A stretch of DNA of 64,000 nt from Curtobacterium sp. SGAir0471 (GCF_005490985.1 NZ_CP027869.1:2356001-2420000); one strand, 5' to 3'; shown: positions 18,700 to 30,430, numbered from the stretch's first letter. Notes: generated by a model not told the origin, from the sequence alone. Program-made: numbers and translations.

Positions 18700-19954
18700 A
18701 GGAGAACCTTAGTGCGAGGGACGATGGGCGGACGGCGACGTCGAGGTCGGGGAAGGTCACGCGGAGGACCGCGAAGTACGGGTCGAAGGTGCGGTGGATG
18801 CCGACGTCGGAGTCGTCGACCGCGAGCTCCAGGCGGACCTCGACCCGGTCGGGAGGGACGCCGGACTCCTCGGCCCGTTCGACGGCGGCGGCGCGAGCGA
18901 CGGCGGGGGCTCGACCGACGTCGGCGGCGCGATCGACGGCGGCGGCTCGACCGACGTCGACGGCTCGGCGGACGACGGCGTGGAAGCGTGCCGGGTCGAC
19001 CGTGGCGGCTCCCAGCGCGGCGCGGAGGAACGTGCGGACCACCGTGCGCTGGTCGGTGTCGAGCGTCGCGATGAGGCCGTCCGGGTCGTCGACGGACTCC
19101 GCCGAGCCACCGTCGACGGTCACCGCGTACTCGAACCACGTCCGGTCGGCGTCGGCGACCATGGCCCGACGGATGCCGTCGGCGATCGCACGGGCGCGTG
19201 CGCGGTCGGCGTCGGTGATCTCCTCGCGCGTCCGGAGCTCGGTGAGGAACGGGGCGACGTCGCGGCCGAGGATGACCGAGCGGTCCTGCTGCACGCTCGC
19301 CGCGATGCCGTCCCGCTCGGCACGCTCCACCGAGTACGAGCCCGCACGGATCTGCACGCGGCTCGCCAGCCCGCCGAAGGTCCACGCGAAGACGACCGAC
19401 GCGCCGGTGAGGACCAGGGTCGGCGCCGCTGCGAGGAACGCCGCGACGGACGTGGGCACCTGGTGGGGGAACTCGGCTGCGGCGATCCCCCAGGCCGTGG
19501 CGTCGACCGCCGCGAGGACGACGCCGCCGACCGCCAGGTCGCGCCACGGCCGGTACGGCGCGACCATGACGATGCCGGTGGCGGTCAGCAGGGACATGAA
19601 GTCGTTGAGTGCGTTGCGGTCCGGCCCCCACTGCGCGGCGACGCTGGCGATCGTCGCCGCGCCGAGCAGCACGACGTGCAGCACGTACGCCCACCGCGGG
19701 AACGGCGCGCGGAAGGGCGACGACGCCGTGACGACGACCGCGGCGGACGCCGCCAGCAGCAGCACGGCGAGCGCGCTGAGCGTCGGGCTCCCCACCACGT
19801 CGCGATCGAACACCGACGCGAGGAGGGCCCAGAGGACCCCTGCTGCGCCGAGCAGGACCGCGAGCGGACGGGAGCCCATCGCGCCGAGGGGGTCCCACTG
19901 CTGCGCCGTTCGGCTACTCCGGACGGCGGCGCGCACCGCGTCGACGCGGCTCAC
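18686..19954 (-). CDS. Multi-pass membrane protein, possible degenerate kinase
   Basis: A 422-residue protein. The N-terminal 200 residues hold about six hydrophobic segments (such as LAVLLGAAGVLWALLASVF and LSALAVLLLAASAAVVV). The C-terminal half lies where the adjacent histidine kinase has its H-box and ATPase, but I see no phospho-acceptor His motif, N box or G box. It also carries a low-complexity run of DVGRAAAV-like units. The GTG start overlaps the upstream kinase by four bases. Best guess: a kinase-derived accessory subunit that lost catalysis. The function is unknown. Confidence 0.6.
   Translation of the reverse strand: MSRVDAVRAAVRSSRTAQQWDPLGAMGSRPLAVLLGAAGVLWALLASVFDRDVVGSPTLSALAVLLLAASAAVVVTASSPFRAPFPRWAYVLHVVLLGAATIASVAAQWGPDRNALNDFMSLLTATGIVMVAPYRPWRDLAVGGVVLAAVDATAWGIAAAEFPHQVPTSVAAFLAAAPTLVLTGASVVFAWTFGGLASRVQIRAGSYSVERAERDGIAASVQQDRSVILGRDVAPFLTELRTREEITDADRARARAIADGIRRAMVADADRTWFEYAVTVDGGSAESVDDPDGLIATLDTDQRTVVRTFLRAALGAATVDPARFHAVVRRAVDVGRAAAVDRAADVGRAPAVARAAAVERAEESGVPPDRVEVRLELAVDDSDVGIHRTFDPYFAVLRVTFPDLDVAVRPSSLALRFSYDQH
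18884..18972. repeat. Degenerate in-frame repeat in membrane signalling gene
   Basis: About three imperfect copies of a roughly 30-base unit built on GACGGCGGCGGCTCGACC, encoding VGRAAAVDRAADVGRA-type residues. All copies keep frame. Length variation between strains would be expected. Confidence 0.6.
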
Positions 19955-21246
19955 CGGGTGCTCCCCCGGTCGGACTCCCCCGTCACGGCGAACGAGGCGG
20001 CACCGCTGGTGCGCACCCCGCCGGACCGTGCGCCGCCGGTGCGGGCTCCGTCGGTGCCGGGCACGGTGTCCCGTGGCGTGTACGGCACGGACATCATGAC
20101 GCTGGTACCCGACCCCGGCGACGACCACACCTGGACGTCGCCGCCGACCCGTCCGATGCGCTCACGGACCGAGCCGCGCAGGCCCATCCGGTCGCTCCCG
20201 GTCTCCTGTTCGTCGAACCCGCGGCCGTCGTCGACCACCATGACGGTGCAGGACGCGCCGTCGTCGAAGACGCTGACCTCGGCGGCGTCGGTGCCCGCGT
20301 GCTTCCGGACGTTCGCCAGGCACTGTCCGACGGCGCGGAGCAGGGCGGTCGCCGCGGACGGGTCGAGCCGCGCCAGGGCAGCGGAGTCCCCGGTGACCGC
20401 GACCGCGAGCCCCTCGGATCGGTGTTCGTCCACCATCGCGGTGAACTCGGCCCCGGCGGCCGCCGGGTCCGGCTCGACGGACCGCTCGGTCGGAGCGAGC
20501 CACTGCTTGCCGGTGAGCATCGCGACGTCGGCCTCGACCGTCCGCGCGAGCTGCGGGTCCATCGGCCCGTCGGGTGCCAGGGCGATGGCGCCGAGGTGGT
20601 TCAGGACGGTGTCGTGCAGGATCGCCGCGGCCTCGGCCTCGACCCCCGCGCGGTAGGCGGACACGTGCTCCTCGCGGGCGGAGCGCAGCAGCTCGGGCTG
20701 CACCCGCTCGGACCGGGCGGTGTTCCTGCTGGTGAAGAGCACGAGGGCGACGACGAACGCCAGGGTGACCCACGCGAGCACGAGCGGTCGGGGCGGGCCG
20801 CCCCCCTGCAGCACGGCGATCCCCGTCGCCAGCCTGCCGACCAGGAACCCGCCGATCGACCAGACGACGACACGGCTCGCAACCGCGCCGGCGCCGCCGA
20901 CGAGCACGAGCGGGATCACCACCAGGGACAGCAGGTAGCTCGTCACCCACCCCGCGGGGACCTCGCGCTGCACGATCGTCGTGAACCACCACGTGCACAC
21001 ACCGCCGGTGAGCAGGAACGCCACGGCGGAGCGCCAGGTGCCGAACTGCACGTGCACGCCGATCATCGCCAGCATCGGCAGGAGTGCGAGCACGGCCCCG
21101 GCGACCCGCACGTCGGGCACGGCAAGACGGTAGAGCAGCAGCGTGACGCCAGCTGCGACGACGGAGCCGATCGCTGCCGCGTGGAACGCACGCACGGTCG
21201 ACCACGCGTTCACTCGCGGAGCGAGGTGCGTGGGGATGCCGAGCAC
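19951..21246 (-). CDS. Membrane sensor histidine kinase (DesK/LiaS-like)
   Basis: A 431-residue kinase. Five or six N-terminal hydrophobic segments (including IGSVVAAGVTLLLYRLAV and SYLLSLVVIPLVLVGGAGA) are followed by an H-box-like EAAAILHDTVLNHLGAI and an ATPase domain with QCLANVRKHAG (N box), VVDDGRGFDEQE and GLRGSVRERIGRVGG (G boxes). The GTG start follows AAGGA by nine bases; a much longer upstream extension is rejected. It heads the operon kinase-membrane protein-regulator-tdk. A GTACCCCG motif lies about 70 bases upstream. Confidence 0.85.
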   Translation of the reverse strand: MLGIPTHLAPRVNAWSTVRAFHAAAIGSVVAAGVTLLLYRLAVPDVRVAGAVLALLPMLAMIGVHVQFGTWRSAVAFLLTGGVCTWWFTTIVQREVPAGWVTSYLLSLVVIPLVLVGGAGAVASRVVVWSIGGFLVGRLATGIAVLQGGGPPRPLVLAWVTLAFVVALVLFTSRNTARSERVQPELLRSAREEHVSAYRAGVEAEAAAILHDTVLNHLGAIALAPDGPMDPQLARTVEADVAMLTGKQWLAPTERSVEPDPAAAGAEFTAMVDEHRSEGLAVAVTGDSAALARLDPSAATALLRAVGQCLANVRKHAGTDAAEVSVFDDGASCTVMVVDDGRGFDEQETGSDRMGLRGSVRERIGRVGGDVQVWSSPGSGTSVMMSVPYTPRDTVPGTDGARTGGARSGGVRTSGAASFAVTGESDRGSTR

Positions 21247-21311
21247 GGGTCGAGGGTCCTTCCGAGAATCGTCCGGTCGCCGTGTCACGCGGCCGGTCGA
21301 GGCCGGCCGTG

Positions 21312-21320
21312 TACCCCGAA
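21312..21320. promoter_or_regulatory. GTACCCCGA motif upstream of membrane kinase
   Basis: Matches eight of nine bases of the paired GTACCCCGT repeats upstream of tadA. It may be a shared binding site for a regulator. Inference only. Confidence 0.3.
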
Positions 21321-21403
21321 ACGAGCACGATCCGGCGACCCGCTCGATGCTACCGCCGATCACCGACACAGGGTGTCCCCCGAACGCGGAAGGTGGACGC
21401 TCC

Positions 21404-22585
21404 TCAGAACAGGGTCGGCCCGGTCCCGCTGAGCACCGCTGCCACCGCGGCGTCACGACGGTCGAAGCCAGGGTCAGCGCGCTTGAGCGGCGACGACGTC
21501 GGGCGGGACTGCTCGTCGAGGGACACCGGGACGCGGTACCCGTTGGTGATGCCCGCAGCTGCCGCGCGACCGGGCACGAGGTGCCCCTGGCGGTCGCTGA
21601 AGCCCATCGACCCGGTCGTGGGGTCGACCCGGCCGAGCCCGAGACCGTGGGCCGCGAGGATCGGGCGCACCCGGTCCGCGAGCCAGCGCCGGTAGTCGGC
21701 GGGCGCGTAGGTGTTGTCGAGGTACATCGAGCGGTACCGGGCGACGAGGTCCGGGCGCGTGCGCTGCAGCCACGCCTGCCACCACGGCTTGACTCCCGGC
21801 CGCAGGTGCAGCGCGGAGTACATGACGCTCGATGCACCGGCCGACGCGGCGCGGCCGATCGCCTCGTCGAGGTGCGCCCGGGTGTCCGTGATGAACGGGA
21901 GCACCGGCATGAGGAACACCGAGCACTCGAGCCCGGCATCGCGGACCGCCCGGACGGTCGCCAGCCGGGCGGCGGTCGTCGGGGTCCCCGGTTCGACCTG
22001 CTGCTGCAGCTCGTCGTCGTACACGGCGATGGACATCGCCAGGTCGACCGGCACGCTCCGCGCAGCCTCCACCAACAGCGGCAGGTCCCGCCGCAGCAGC
22101 GTGCCCTTCGTCAGGATGCTGAACGGTGTGCCCGACTCGGCGAGCGCACGGATGACGCCGGGCATCAGCCGGTACCGTCCCTCGGCCCGCTGGTACGGGT
22201 CGGTGTTCGTGCCGAGTGCCACGGGGTGCCGGTCCCACGTCGGCTTCCGGAGCTCACGGCGCAGGACGTCGGCCACGTTGGTCTTGACGACGATCTGCTG
22301 GTCGAAGTCGGCGCCCCCGTCGAACTCGAGGTAGGTGTGGGTCGGCCGGGCGAAGCAGTACACGCACGCGTGACTGCACCCGCGGTAGGGGTTGATCGTC
22401 CACCCGTACGTTCCGCTGCCGTCGGCCGCCGGCACGCGGTTCAGGGCGCTCTTCGCCAGGACCTCGTGGAAGGTCACACCCGCGAACTCCGGCGTCGTGA
22501 CGCTCCGGACCAGCCCGCTGTTCGACTCGAGCCCGGGCAGCGCGTCGTCGCACTCCGCTCCGATCGCCTGCCCGCTCCACCGCAT
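21404..22585 (-). CDS. Rv2578c-type radical SAM protein
   Basis: A 393-residue radical SAM enzyme related to the SplB/photoproduct-lyase group. Its [4Fe-4S] motif is CSHACVYCF, preceded by YGWTINPYRG, then GTNTDPYQRAEGRYRL and FSILTKGTLLRRDLPLL. The start is MRWSGQAIGAECDDAL. A perfect actinobacterial LexA box ends eight bases before the ATG, so SOS control is very likely. A DNA-damage role is inferred from this site and from the family; the substrate is not established. Confidence 0.88.
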   Translation of the reverse strand: MRWSGQAIGAECDDALPGLESNSGLVRSVTTPEFAGVTFHEVLAKSALNRVPAADGSGTYGWTINPYRGCSHACVYCFARPTHTYLEFDGGADFDQQIVVKTNVADVLRRELRKPTWDRHPVALGTNTDPYQRAEGRYRLMPGVIRALAESGTPFSILTKGTLLRRDLPLLVEAARSVPVDLAMSIAVYDDELQQQVEPGTPTTAARLATVRAVRDAGLECSVFLMPVLPFITDTRAHLDEAIGRAASAGASSVMYSALHLRPGVKPWWQAWLQRTRPDLVARYRSMYLDNTYAPADYRRWLADRVRPILAAHGLGLGRVDPTTGSMGFSDRQGHLVPGRAAAAGITNGYRVPVSLDEQSRPTSSPLKRADPGFDRRDAAVAAVLSGTGPTLF

Positions 22586-22593
22586 GCCCCCAT

Positions 22594-22609
22594 TCGAACA
22601 CACGTTCGA
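22594..22609. promoter_or_regulatory. LexA-binding SOS box
   Basis: Perfect palindrome TCGAAC-N4-GTTCGA, the actinobacterial LexA consensus. It overlaps a TTGCGA-17-TCGAAT promoter whose start site would fall on the radical SAM gene's ATG. LexA bound here would block that promoter. Confidence 0.85.
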
Positions 22610-22656
22610 ACAGGTCGCAAGCCGGCCGCGACCGTGCAGCTCGGTCGTGCGCGACC

Positions 22657-24144
22657 TCAGTGGTGCAGGCCGAGGACCTTCGCGGTGTGCTCGAGCGTCT
22701 CGTCGGCGAGCTGCGGGTCCGCGCCGAGGTCCTTGCCGTACGTCGGGACCATCGTCCGGACCATCGGGGCCCAGGCGTCCCAGCGGTCCGGGAAGCACCG
22801 CTGCAACATCGACAGCATGATCGGCACCGCCGTCGACGCGCCCGGGCTCGCCCCGAGCAGGCCCGCGATCGAGCCGTCCGCCGACGTGATGACCTCGGTG
22901 CCGAACTGCAGCACGCCGCCCTTCTCACGGTCCGGCTTGATGACCTGCACGCGCTGCCCCGCGGTGATGCGGTGCCAGTTGTCGGGCTCGGCCGTCGGCA
23001 TGAAGTCGCGCAGTGCGTCGAACTTCGTCTGCTTCGACGCCAGGAGCTGCCCGACCAGGTAGCGGACGAGGTCGAAGTTCGAGAACGCGACACTGAGCAT
23101 CGGCCGGAGGTTGTGCGGCCGGATCGAACGGAACAGGTCGAACAGCGAGCCCTGCTTGAGGAACTTGGGGCTGAAGCCCGCGTAGGGACCGAACATGAGC
23201 GACGCCTTGCCGTCGACGATGCGGGTGTCCAAGTGTGGGACGGACATCGGCGGAGCGCCGACGCTCGCCTTGCCGTACACCTTTGCGGAGTGCTTCTGCA
23301 CGACCTCGGGCTCGTCGGTCCGGAGGAACTCGCCCGACACCGGGAACCCGCCGTACCCGCGGATCTCCGGGATGCCGGACTTCTGCAGCAGGTGCAGGGC
23401 GCCGCCGCCGGCACCGACGAAGACGAACTTCGCGGCGATGCGCTGGGTCGATCGTCCGATCTCGTTGCGGACGTCGAGCACCCACCCCTCGGAGATCTTC
23501 GAGCGGGTGATCTTCTTCACCTGGTGGGACGGCTCGAACTCCACGCCCTCGATCTCGAGCTCGTCGAAGAGCTGTCGCGTCAGCGACCCGAAGTCGACGT
23601 CCGACCCGGCGGCCGAGTACGTCGCCGCGATCGGCTGGTCCTTCTTGCGGCCGGGGATGAGCGCCGGCGCCCACTTCCGGATCTGCACCGGGTCGTCGGA
23701 GTACTCGATGCCGGCGAAGAGCGGGTGACCCTGCAGCGCCTCGTACCGCTTGCGCATGTACTCGACGTTGTCCGCTCCCCAGACGAACGAGATGTGCGGC
23801 GTCGGGTTGATGAAGTTCGACGGTTGCGGCAGCGCGCCCGTCTCCACCAGGTGTGCCCAGAACTGCCGCGAGACCTGGAACTGCTCGTTCACGGTGACGG
23901 CCTTGGCGATGTCGACGTGTCCGTCGGGCATCTCCGGCGTGTAGTTCAGCTCACACAGCGCGGAGTGACCGGTACCGGCGTTGTTCCACGGGTTCGAGGA
24001 CTCCTGCGCGACGGAACCGAGGCGCTCGTACACGCGGATCTTCCACGTGGGCTCGAGTCGGTGGATGATCGCGCCGAGCGTGGCGCTCATGATCCCTCCC
24101 CCGACCAGGACGACGTCGATGGGGTCCACCTGCTTCACTGCCAC
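22657..24144 (-). CDS. mqo: Malate:quinone oxidoreductase
   Basis: Peripheral membrane FAD enzyme oxidising malate to oxaloacetate and passing electrons to quinone, an alternative to soluble malate dehydrogenase. The protein is 495 residues. The N-terminal dinucleotide fold is DVVLVGGGIMSATLGAII, then ERLGSVAQESSNPWNNAGTG and HSALCELNYTP, typical of Mqo. The start is GTG (VAVKQVDPIDV) with no Shine-Dalgarno but a TAGGAT box six bases upstream. Transcribed alone. Confidence 0.96.
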   Translation of the reverse strand: MAVKQVDPIDVVLVGGGIMSATLGAIIHRLEPTWKIRVYERLGSVAQESSNPWNNAGTGHSALCELNYTPEMPDGHVDIAKAVTVNEQFQVSRQFWAHLVETGALPQPSNFINPTPHISFVWGADNVEYMRKRYEALQGHPLFAGIEYSDDPVQIRKWAPALIPGRKKDQPIAATYSAAGSDVDFGSLTRQLFDELEIEGVEFEPSHQVKKITRSKISEGWVLDVRNEIGRSTQRIAAKFVFVGAGGGALHLLQKSGIPEIRGYGGFPVSGEFLRTDEPEVVQKHSAKVYGKASVGAPPMSVPHLDTRIVDGKASLMFGPYAGFSPKFLKQGSLFDLFRSIRPHNLRPMLSVAFSNFDLVRYLVGQLLASKQTKFDALRDFMPTAEPDNWHRITAGQRVQVIKPDREKGGVLQFGTEVITSADGSIAGLLGASPGASTAVPIMLSMLQRCFPDRWDAWAPMVRTMVPTYGKDLGADPQLADETLEHTAKVLGLHH

Positions 24145-24150
24145 CCGTCG

Positions 24151-24156
24151 ATCCTA
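24151..24156 (-). promoter_or_regulatory. Candidate -10 for leaderless mqo
   Basis: TAGGAT on the minus strand, six bases, then the mqo GTG. Same geometry as tadA, dnaX and pta. No clear -35 box. Confidence 0.5.
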
Positions 24157-24183
24157 CAAGCGCGCGCTGACAGGGTGGGTACC

Positions 24184-24231
24184 GACGGACGGGAGGCCCG
24201 TGGCGGTGTCGCCACGGGCCTCCCGTCCGTC
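24184..24231. terminator. Dispersed hairpin, family I, after asd
   Basis: Perfect 22-base stem (24184-24205 with 24210-24231), loop GTGT. Outer arm GACGGACGGGAGGC and inner CGTGGCG are shared with the element at 17286. It lies just past the asd stop and terminates lysC-asd. Confidence 0.85.
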
Positions 24232-24257
24232 AGGTGTCGCGAACGCGTCGGCGGTCG

Positions 24258-26610
<2,353 letters not shown>

Positions 26611-26661
26611 TGGCTGGTACTCCCGGGGACGACGGTTCCGCGACGGTCACGCGGTCTGACA

Positions 26662-26667
26662 ATCGTA
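26662..26667 (-). promoter_or_regulatory. Candidate -10 for lysC-asd
   Basis: TACGAT on the minus strand about 52 bases before the lysC start. The resulting leader of about 45 bases has a ribosome-binding site but no riboswitch fold that I can recognise. Confidence 0.35.
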
Positions 26668-26731
26668 GAGGGTGTTCCGCGGATGTTGCGTGCGAGGCGG
26701 GCTCGACGCAACGATCCTGCGCGAGCGGCGA

Positions 26732-27331
26732 TCAACCCCCGACCAGGCGACGGCCCTCGAAGGCGCGTCCGAGCGTGACCTCGTCCGCGTACTCGAGGTC
26801 GCCGCCCACCGGCAGGCCGGACGCCAGGCGCGTGGTGCGGATCCCCATCGGCACGAGCAGCCGGCTCAGGTAGGTCGCGGTCGCCTCGCCCTCGAGGTTC
26901 GGGTCGGTCGCGATGATCACCTCGTCCACCGTGCCGTCGGCCAGCCGCGTCATGAGCTGCTGGATGCGCAGGTCGTCCGGACCGACACCGTCGATCGGGC
27001 TGATCGCACCGCCGAGCACGTGGTAGAGCCCGCGGAACTCGCGGGTGCGCTCGATCGCCGCGACGTCCTTGGCTTCCTCGACCACGCAGATGACGCTCGG
27101 CGATCGGCGCGGATCCCGGCAGATGCTGCAGCGGACGTTCTCGGTGACGTTGCCGCACACCTCGCAGAAGCGGACCTTCTCCTTGACCTCGGCCAGGAGC
27201 TCGGAAAGCCGTGCCGGGTCGAAGGACTCGGTCTGCAGGATGTGGAACGCGATGCGCTGCGCCGACTTCGGGCCGATGCCCGGCAGTCGGCCGAACTCGT
27301 CGATCAGGTCCTGCACGATGCCGTCGTACAT
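26732..27331 (-). CDS. recR: Recombination mediator RecR
   Basis: Works with RecF/RecO to load RecA at gaps. The protein is 199 residues: the helix-hairpin-helix [17 protein letters not shown], a C4 zinc finger (CEVCGN and CSICRD), a Toprim domain ([15 protein letters not shown] then [17 protein letters not shown]) and a C-terminal [20 protein letters not shown] motif. Its ATG overlaps the dnaX stop by one base (TGATG), the classic dnaX-recR arrangement. Confidence 0.97.
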   Translation of the reverse strand: MYDGIVQDLIDEFGRLPGIGPKSAQRIAFHILQTESFDPARLSELLAEVKEKVRFCEVCGNVTENVRCSICRDPRRSPSVICVVEEAKDVAAIERTREFRGLYHVLGGAISPIDGVGPDDLRIQQLMTRLADGTVDEVIIATDPNLEGEATATYLSRLLVPMGIRTTRLASGLPVGGDLEYADEVTLGRAFEGRRLVGG

Positions 27332-30294
27332 CAGGCGCCTTCCTCGTGCAGGGCGGTCTCCTCGATGAACTGCGCGCCGAGGATCTCACGGACGACCGCC
27401 TCGCCGTAGCGGCCGGCGACCGGTGTCCGGCGGACCTGGGGCGGTGCCGTCCGGTGCTGGGTCTGCGGAGGCTGCTGTGCGGCCGGCTGCTGTGCGGCGC
27501 CCTGCTGTGCCGTGGCGTGCTGCGTCTGCTCCGGTGCAGCGGTCCGCGACGGGCTCGCCGCACGACCGGGCGCGGATGCTGCCGCTGTGCCGCCGGCCGA
27601 GGGGCCCGGGTCGGGGAACGGCGCTCCGTCGTCGTAGGGGTCGTCGTCGAGCGGGTAGTCGTCGACCGGTACGTCGCCGGCGGCCGGCGATGACGGCGCC
27701 GGCGCCGGTGCCGCCGCTCCTGCCGGCACGGTCGGCGCACCGTCCGCTGCGCCGCCGCTCGGCTGCTCGCTCGTGGTCGGTCGCGCCGGTGCGCCGCCCA
27801 GGGCCGAGGCCGGGCGGAGCTGCGCGGCGAGGGCCGCGTCGGCGGCGGGGTCGGACACCGGGGCGATCGGGACGACCGGCTCCCCCGTGTCCGTCGTGCC
27901 GAACGGAGCGGACCAGCCCGGCTCCGTGCGCCCTGGCGCGGCGTGGGACGTCGGGTCCGTCGCCGGGATCGCCGCGACGACCCAGTCGGTCACCGGGCCG
28001 GTGGACGCCGGGGCGGTCTGCTGCTGGGACGGCTGCTGGCGAGTCGGCTGCGGCGCGGGCGACTGCTCGCGGGCCGACTGCTGCGGTTGCTGCTGCTGGG
28101 CCTGCTGCGGCTCGGGCTGCTGCGACCCGGACTGCTGCCGCTCCGGCTGCTGCGGTGCAGGCGCCTGCTGCTGCTGCGCCGTCGGCGGCTGCTGGGTCGC
28201 GGCCTCCGACTGCCCCGCGGACTCCGGCTGCCGCCCCTGGGCCGTGCTCGACGCCGCGACCTGCTGCTCGGGCGTCTGTGCCGGCTCCTGCTGCTGCGCG
28301 CTCTGCTGCGGACGACCGCCCGGCTGCTGCGGAGCCCCGTCACCACCGGGTCCCCCGCCGGGACGCTGCTGCCCCGGACCGCGGGCGACGAACTTCACCC
28401 GCAGGCCGAGCACGTCGATGATCGCCGACCGGAGCAGCTCGCTCACGCTCGTCGACGGGTCCGACACCTCCTTGAACGAGGCGACGTCCTGCTGACTCGG
28501 GAACGTCAGGGTGAGCACGTCGTCGCGCAGGGCGGTGACCTGCGCCGTGACCACCACGGACCACGCGGACCGGCGGGCACGCTGGACGTGCTCGACGACC
28601 TGCGGCCAGGCGTCCCGGAGCTGCTGGAACCCCACGGCGCTCACCGGTCGCACGACCGGCTCGTCCCCGACCGCGGTGCCCTGCCCGGTGGACGAGCCGT
28701 TCGCTGCCCCGGAGGGCTCGTTCGGCGTCCGCGCTGCCGGACGACGCTGCCCGGCGGGCTTGTCCGCACCGGTCGACGGCGTGGATGCTGCCGTGTCCGG
28801 CACGACCGCGGCCCACGACGCAGCCGCCGCAGCACGCGGGTCGCCGGACCCTGCCGGGGCCTGCTGGGTCTGCGCCGGACCGACCGGAGCCGCCCCGCCG
28901 ACGGTGGCGGCGGAAGGGCTCGACGGCGGAGTGGTCCTCGCGGACGCGGTCGAACCGGACTGCGCCGAGGCGGCGACGGGCGCCGCAGCAGATGCCGACC
29001 GCGGCACGGGAGCACCCGGCGACGAGGACTGCGAGCGCGCCGGCGACACGGATCGGTCCGCTGCCAGCACGGACGGCGTCGAGGACACGACGGGCGCAGC
29101 GGACACCGCCGCGTCGTGCCCGCCGGCATCACCGACGCCGACGCGCCGCTCGAGCCGTTCGACGCGCGCGAGGGCCCCCCGCTGCGTGTCGTCGGCCTCG
29201 GGCACGAGCATGCGAGCCGTCATGAGCTCGAGGTGCAGCCGGGGTGACGTCGCACCGGTCATCTCGGTGAGCGCGCGGTTCGCGATGTCGGCAGAGCGGG
29301 ACAGCGCCGTCGCACCGAAGACCCCGGCCTGACGGGTCATCGTGTCGAGCTCCTCCGGGGAGATCCCGCGGAGCACGGCTGCGGCGCTCTCGTTCGTCGC
29401 AGCGACCACGATCAGGTCGCGGAGGCGCTCGAGCAGGTCCTCGACGAAGCGACGCGGGTCCTGACCGGTCTGCACCACGCGGTCGACCGCGGCGAAGGCC
29501 GACGCGGGGTCGGCGACGGCGAGGGCGTCCACGACGTCGTCGAGCAGTGCGGCGTCGGTGTAGCCGAGCAGGGCGACGGCCCGCTCGTAGGCGATCGCGC
29601 CGTCCTCGCTGCCGGCCATGAGCTGGTCGAGCAGCGACAGCGTGTCGCGCACCGACCCCCCACCGGCGCGGACGACGAGCGGCAGGACGCCCGGCGCCAC
29701 CGACACCGACTCTTGCGCGCACAGCTGCTCGACGTACTCGAGCATGGTCGCCGGCGGGACGAGCCGGAACGGGTAGTGGTGAGTCCGGGAGCGGATGGTG
29801 CCGATGACCTTCTCGGGCTCGGTCGTCGCGAAGATGAACTTCACGTGCTCCGGCGGCTCCTCGACCAGCTTGAGCAGGGCGTTGAAGCCCTGCGGCGTCA
29901 CCATGTGCGCCTCGTCGAGGATGAAGATCTTGTAGCGGTCACGAGCCGGCGCGAAGACCGCCCGGTCACGCAGGTCACGGGCGTCGTCGACGCCGTTGTG
30001 GCTCGCCGCGTCGATCTCGATGACGTCGAGCGATCCCCCGCCGCCGCGCGCGAGCTCGACACAGCTCGGGCAGACGCCGCAGGGGGTGTCCGTCGGCCCC
30101 TGCTCGCAGTTGAGGCAGCGGGCGAGGATGCGCGCCGAGGTGGTCTTGCCGCACCCGCGCGGTCCGCTGAAGAGGTACGCGTGGTTCACGCGGTTCGTCC
30201 GCAGGGCGGTCCGCAGCGGGTCCGTGACCTGCGACTGACCGATCAGCTCGGCGAAGTTCTCGGGCCGGTAACGGCGATACAGGGCGGTGACCAC
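27331..30294 (-). CDS. dnaX: DNA polymerase III subunits gamma/tau
   Basis: Clamp-loader ATPase; 987 residues, long for the family. Walker [12 protein letters not shown] is at 44-54, the zinc site uses Cys 60, 63, 72, 75 and 78, and Walker B FILDEAH is at 124-130. After the AAA+ core (to about 380) most of the protein is Pro/Gln/Ala-rich, with a 600-residue region dense in QQ, PQQ and QPE runs, then an acidic stretch ([18 protein letters not shown]) and a folded C-terminal end. The GTG start has TACCCT six bases upstream, so it may be leaderless. recR is coupled downstream. Confidence 0.95.
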   Translation of the reverse strand: MVTALYRRYRPENFAELIGQSQVTDPLRTALRTNRVNHAYLFSGPRGCGKTTSARILARCLNCEQGPTDTPCGVCPSCVELARGGGGSLDVIEIDAASHNGVDDARDLRDRAVFAPARDRYKIFILDEAHMVTPQGFNALLKLVEEPPEHVKFIFATTEPEKVIGTIRSRTHHYPFRLVPPATMLEYVEQLCAQESVSVAPGVLPLVVRAGGGSVRDTLSLLDQLMAGSEDGAIAYERAVALLGYTDAALLDDVVDALAVADPASAFAAVDRVVQTGQDPRRFVEDLLERLRDLIVVAATNESAAAVLRGISPEELDTMTRQAGVFGATALSRSADIANRALTEMTGATSPRLHLELMTARMLVPEADDTQRGALARVERLERRVGVGDAGGHDAAVSAAPVVSSTPSVLAADRSVSPARSQSSSPGAPVPRSASAAAPVAASAQSGSTASARTTPPSSPSAATVGGAAPVGPAQTQQAPAGSGDPRAAAAASWAAVVPDTAASTPSTGADKPAGQRRPAARTPNEPSGAANGSSTGQGTAVGDEPVVRPVSAVGFQQLRDAWPQVVEHVQRARRSAWSVVVTAQVTALRDDVLTLTFPSQQDVASFKEVSDPSTSVSELLRSAIIDVLGLRVKFVARGPGQQRPGGGPGGDGAPQQPGGRPQQSAQQQEPAQTPEQQVAASSTAQGRQPESAGQSEAATQQPPTAQQQQAPAPQQPERQQSGSQQPEPQQAQQQQPQQSAREQSPAPQPTRQQPSQQQTAPASTGPVTDWVVAAIPATDPTSHAAPGRTEPGWSAPFGTTDTGEPVVPIAPVSDPAADAALAAQLRPASALGGAPARPTTSEQPSGGAADGAPTVPAGAAAPAPAPSSPAAGDVPVDDYPLDDDPYDDGAPFPDPGPSAGGTAAASAPGRAASPSRTAAPEQTQHATAQQGAAQQPAAQQPPQTQHRTAPPQVRRTPVAGRYGEAVVREILGAQFIEETALHEEGA

Positions 30295-30300
30295 GGACCA

Positions 30301-30306
30301 AGGGTA
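30301..30306 (-). promoter_or_regulatory. Candidate -10 for leaderless dnaX
   Basis: TACCCT on the minus strand, six bases, then the dnaX GTG. No Shine-Dalgarno is present in those six bases. Confidence 0.5.
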
Positions 30307-30309
30307 GCC

Positions 30310-30430
30310 GGGACGGCCGACAGCGGAGCGCCCTCGGCGACCGCCTGTGGAGGCGGGCCGAGGGGCGGGACGGCCGACAGCGGAGCGCCCTCGGCGACCG
30401 CCTGTGGAGGCGGGCCGAGGGGCGGGACGG
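30310..30430. repeat. 57-base tandem duplication upstream of dnaX
   Basis: Two complete copies (30310-30366 and 30367-30423) appear identical, followed by seven bases of a third. The unit contains GGCCGACAGCGGAGCGCC and CCTCGG/CCGAGG arms that can pair. It lies between dnaX and the adhesin terminator and would carry dnaX upstream promoter sequence. Confidence 0.85.

Noticed and set aside
28020..28330. CTG/CAG-rich run as a microsatellite or regulatory repeat
   Set aside because: It is the Gln-rich coding region of dnaX with mixed codons and no fixed period.
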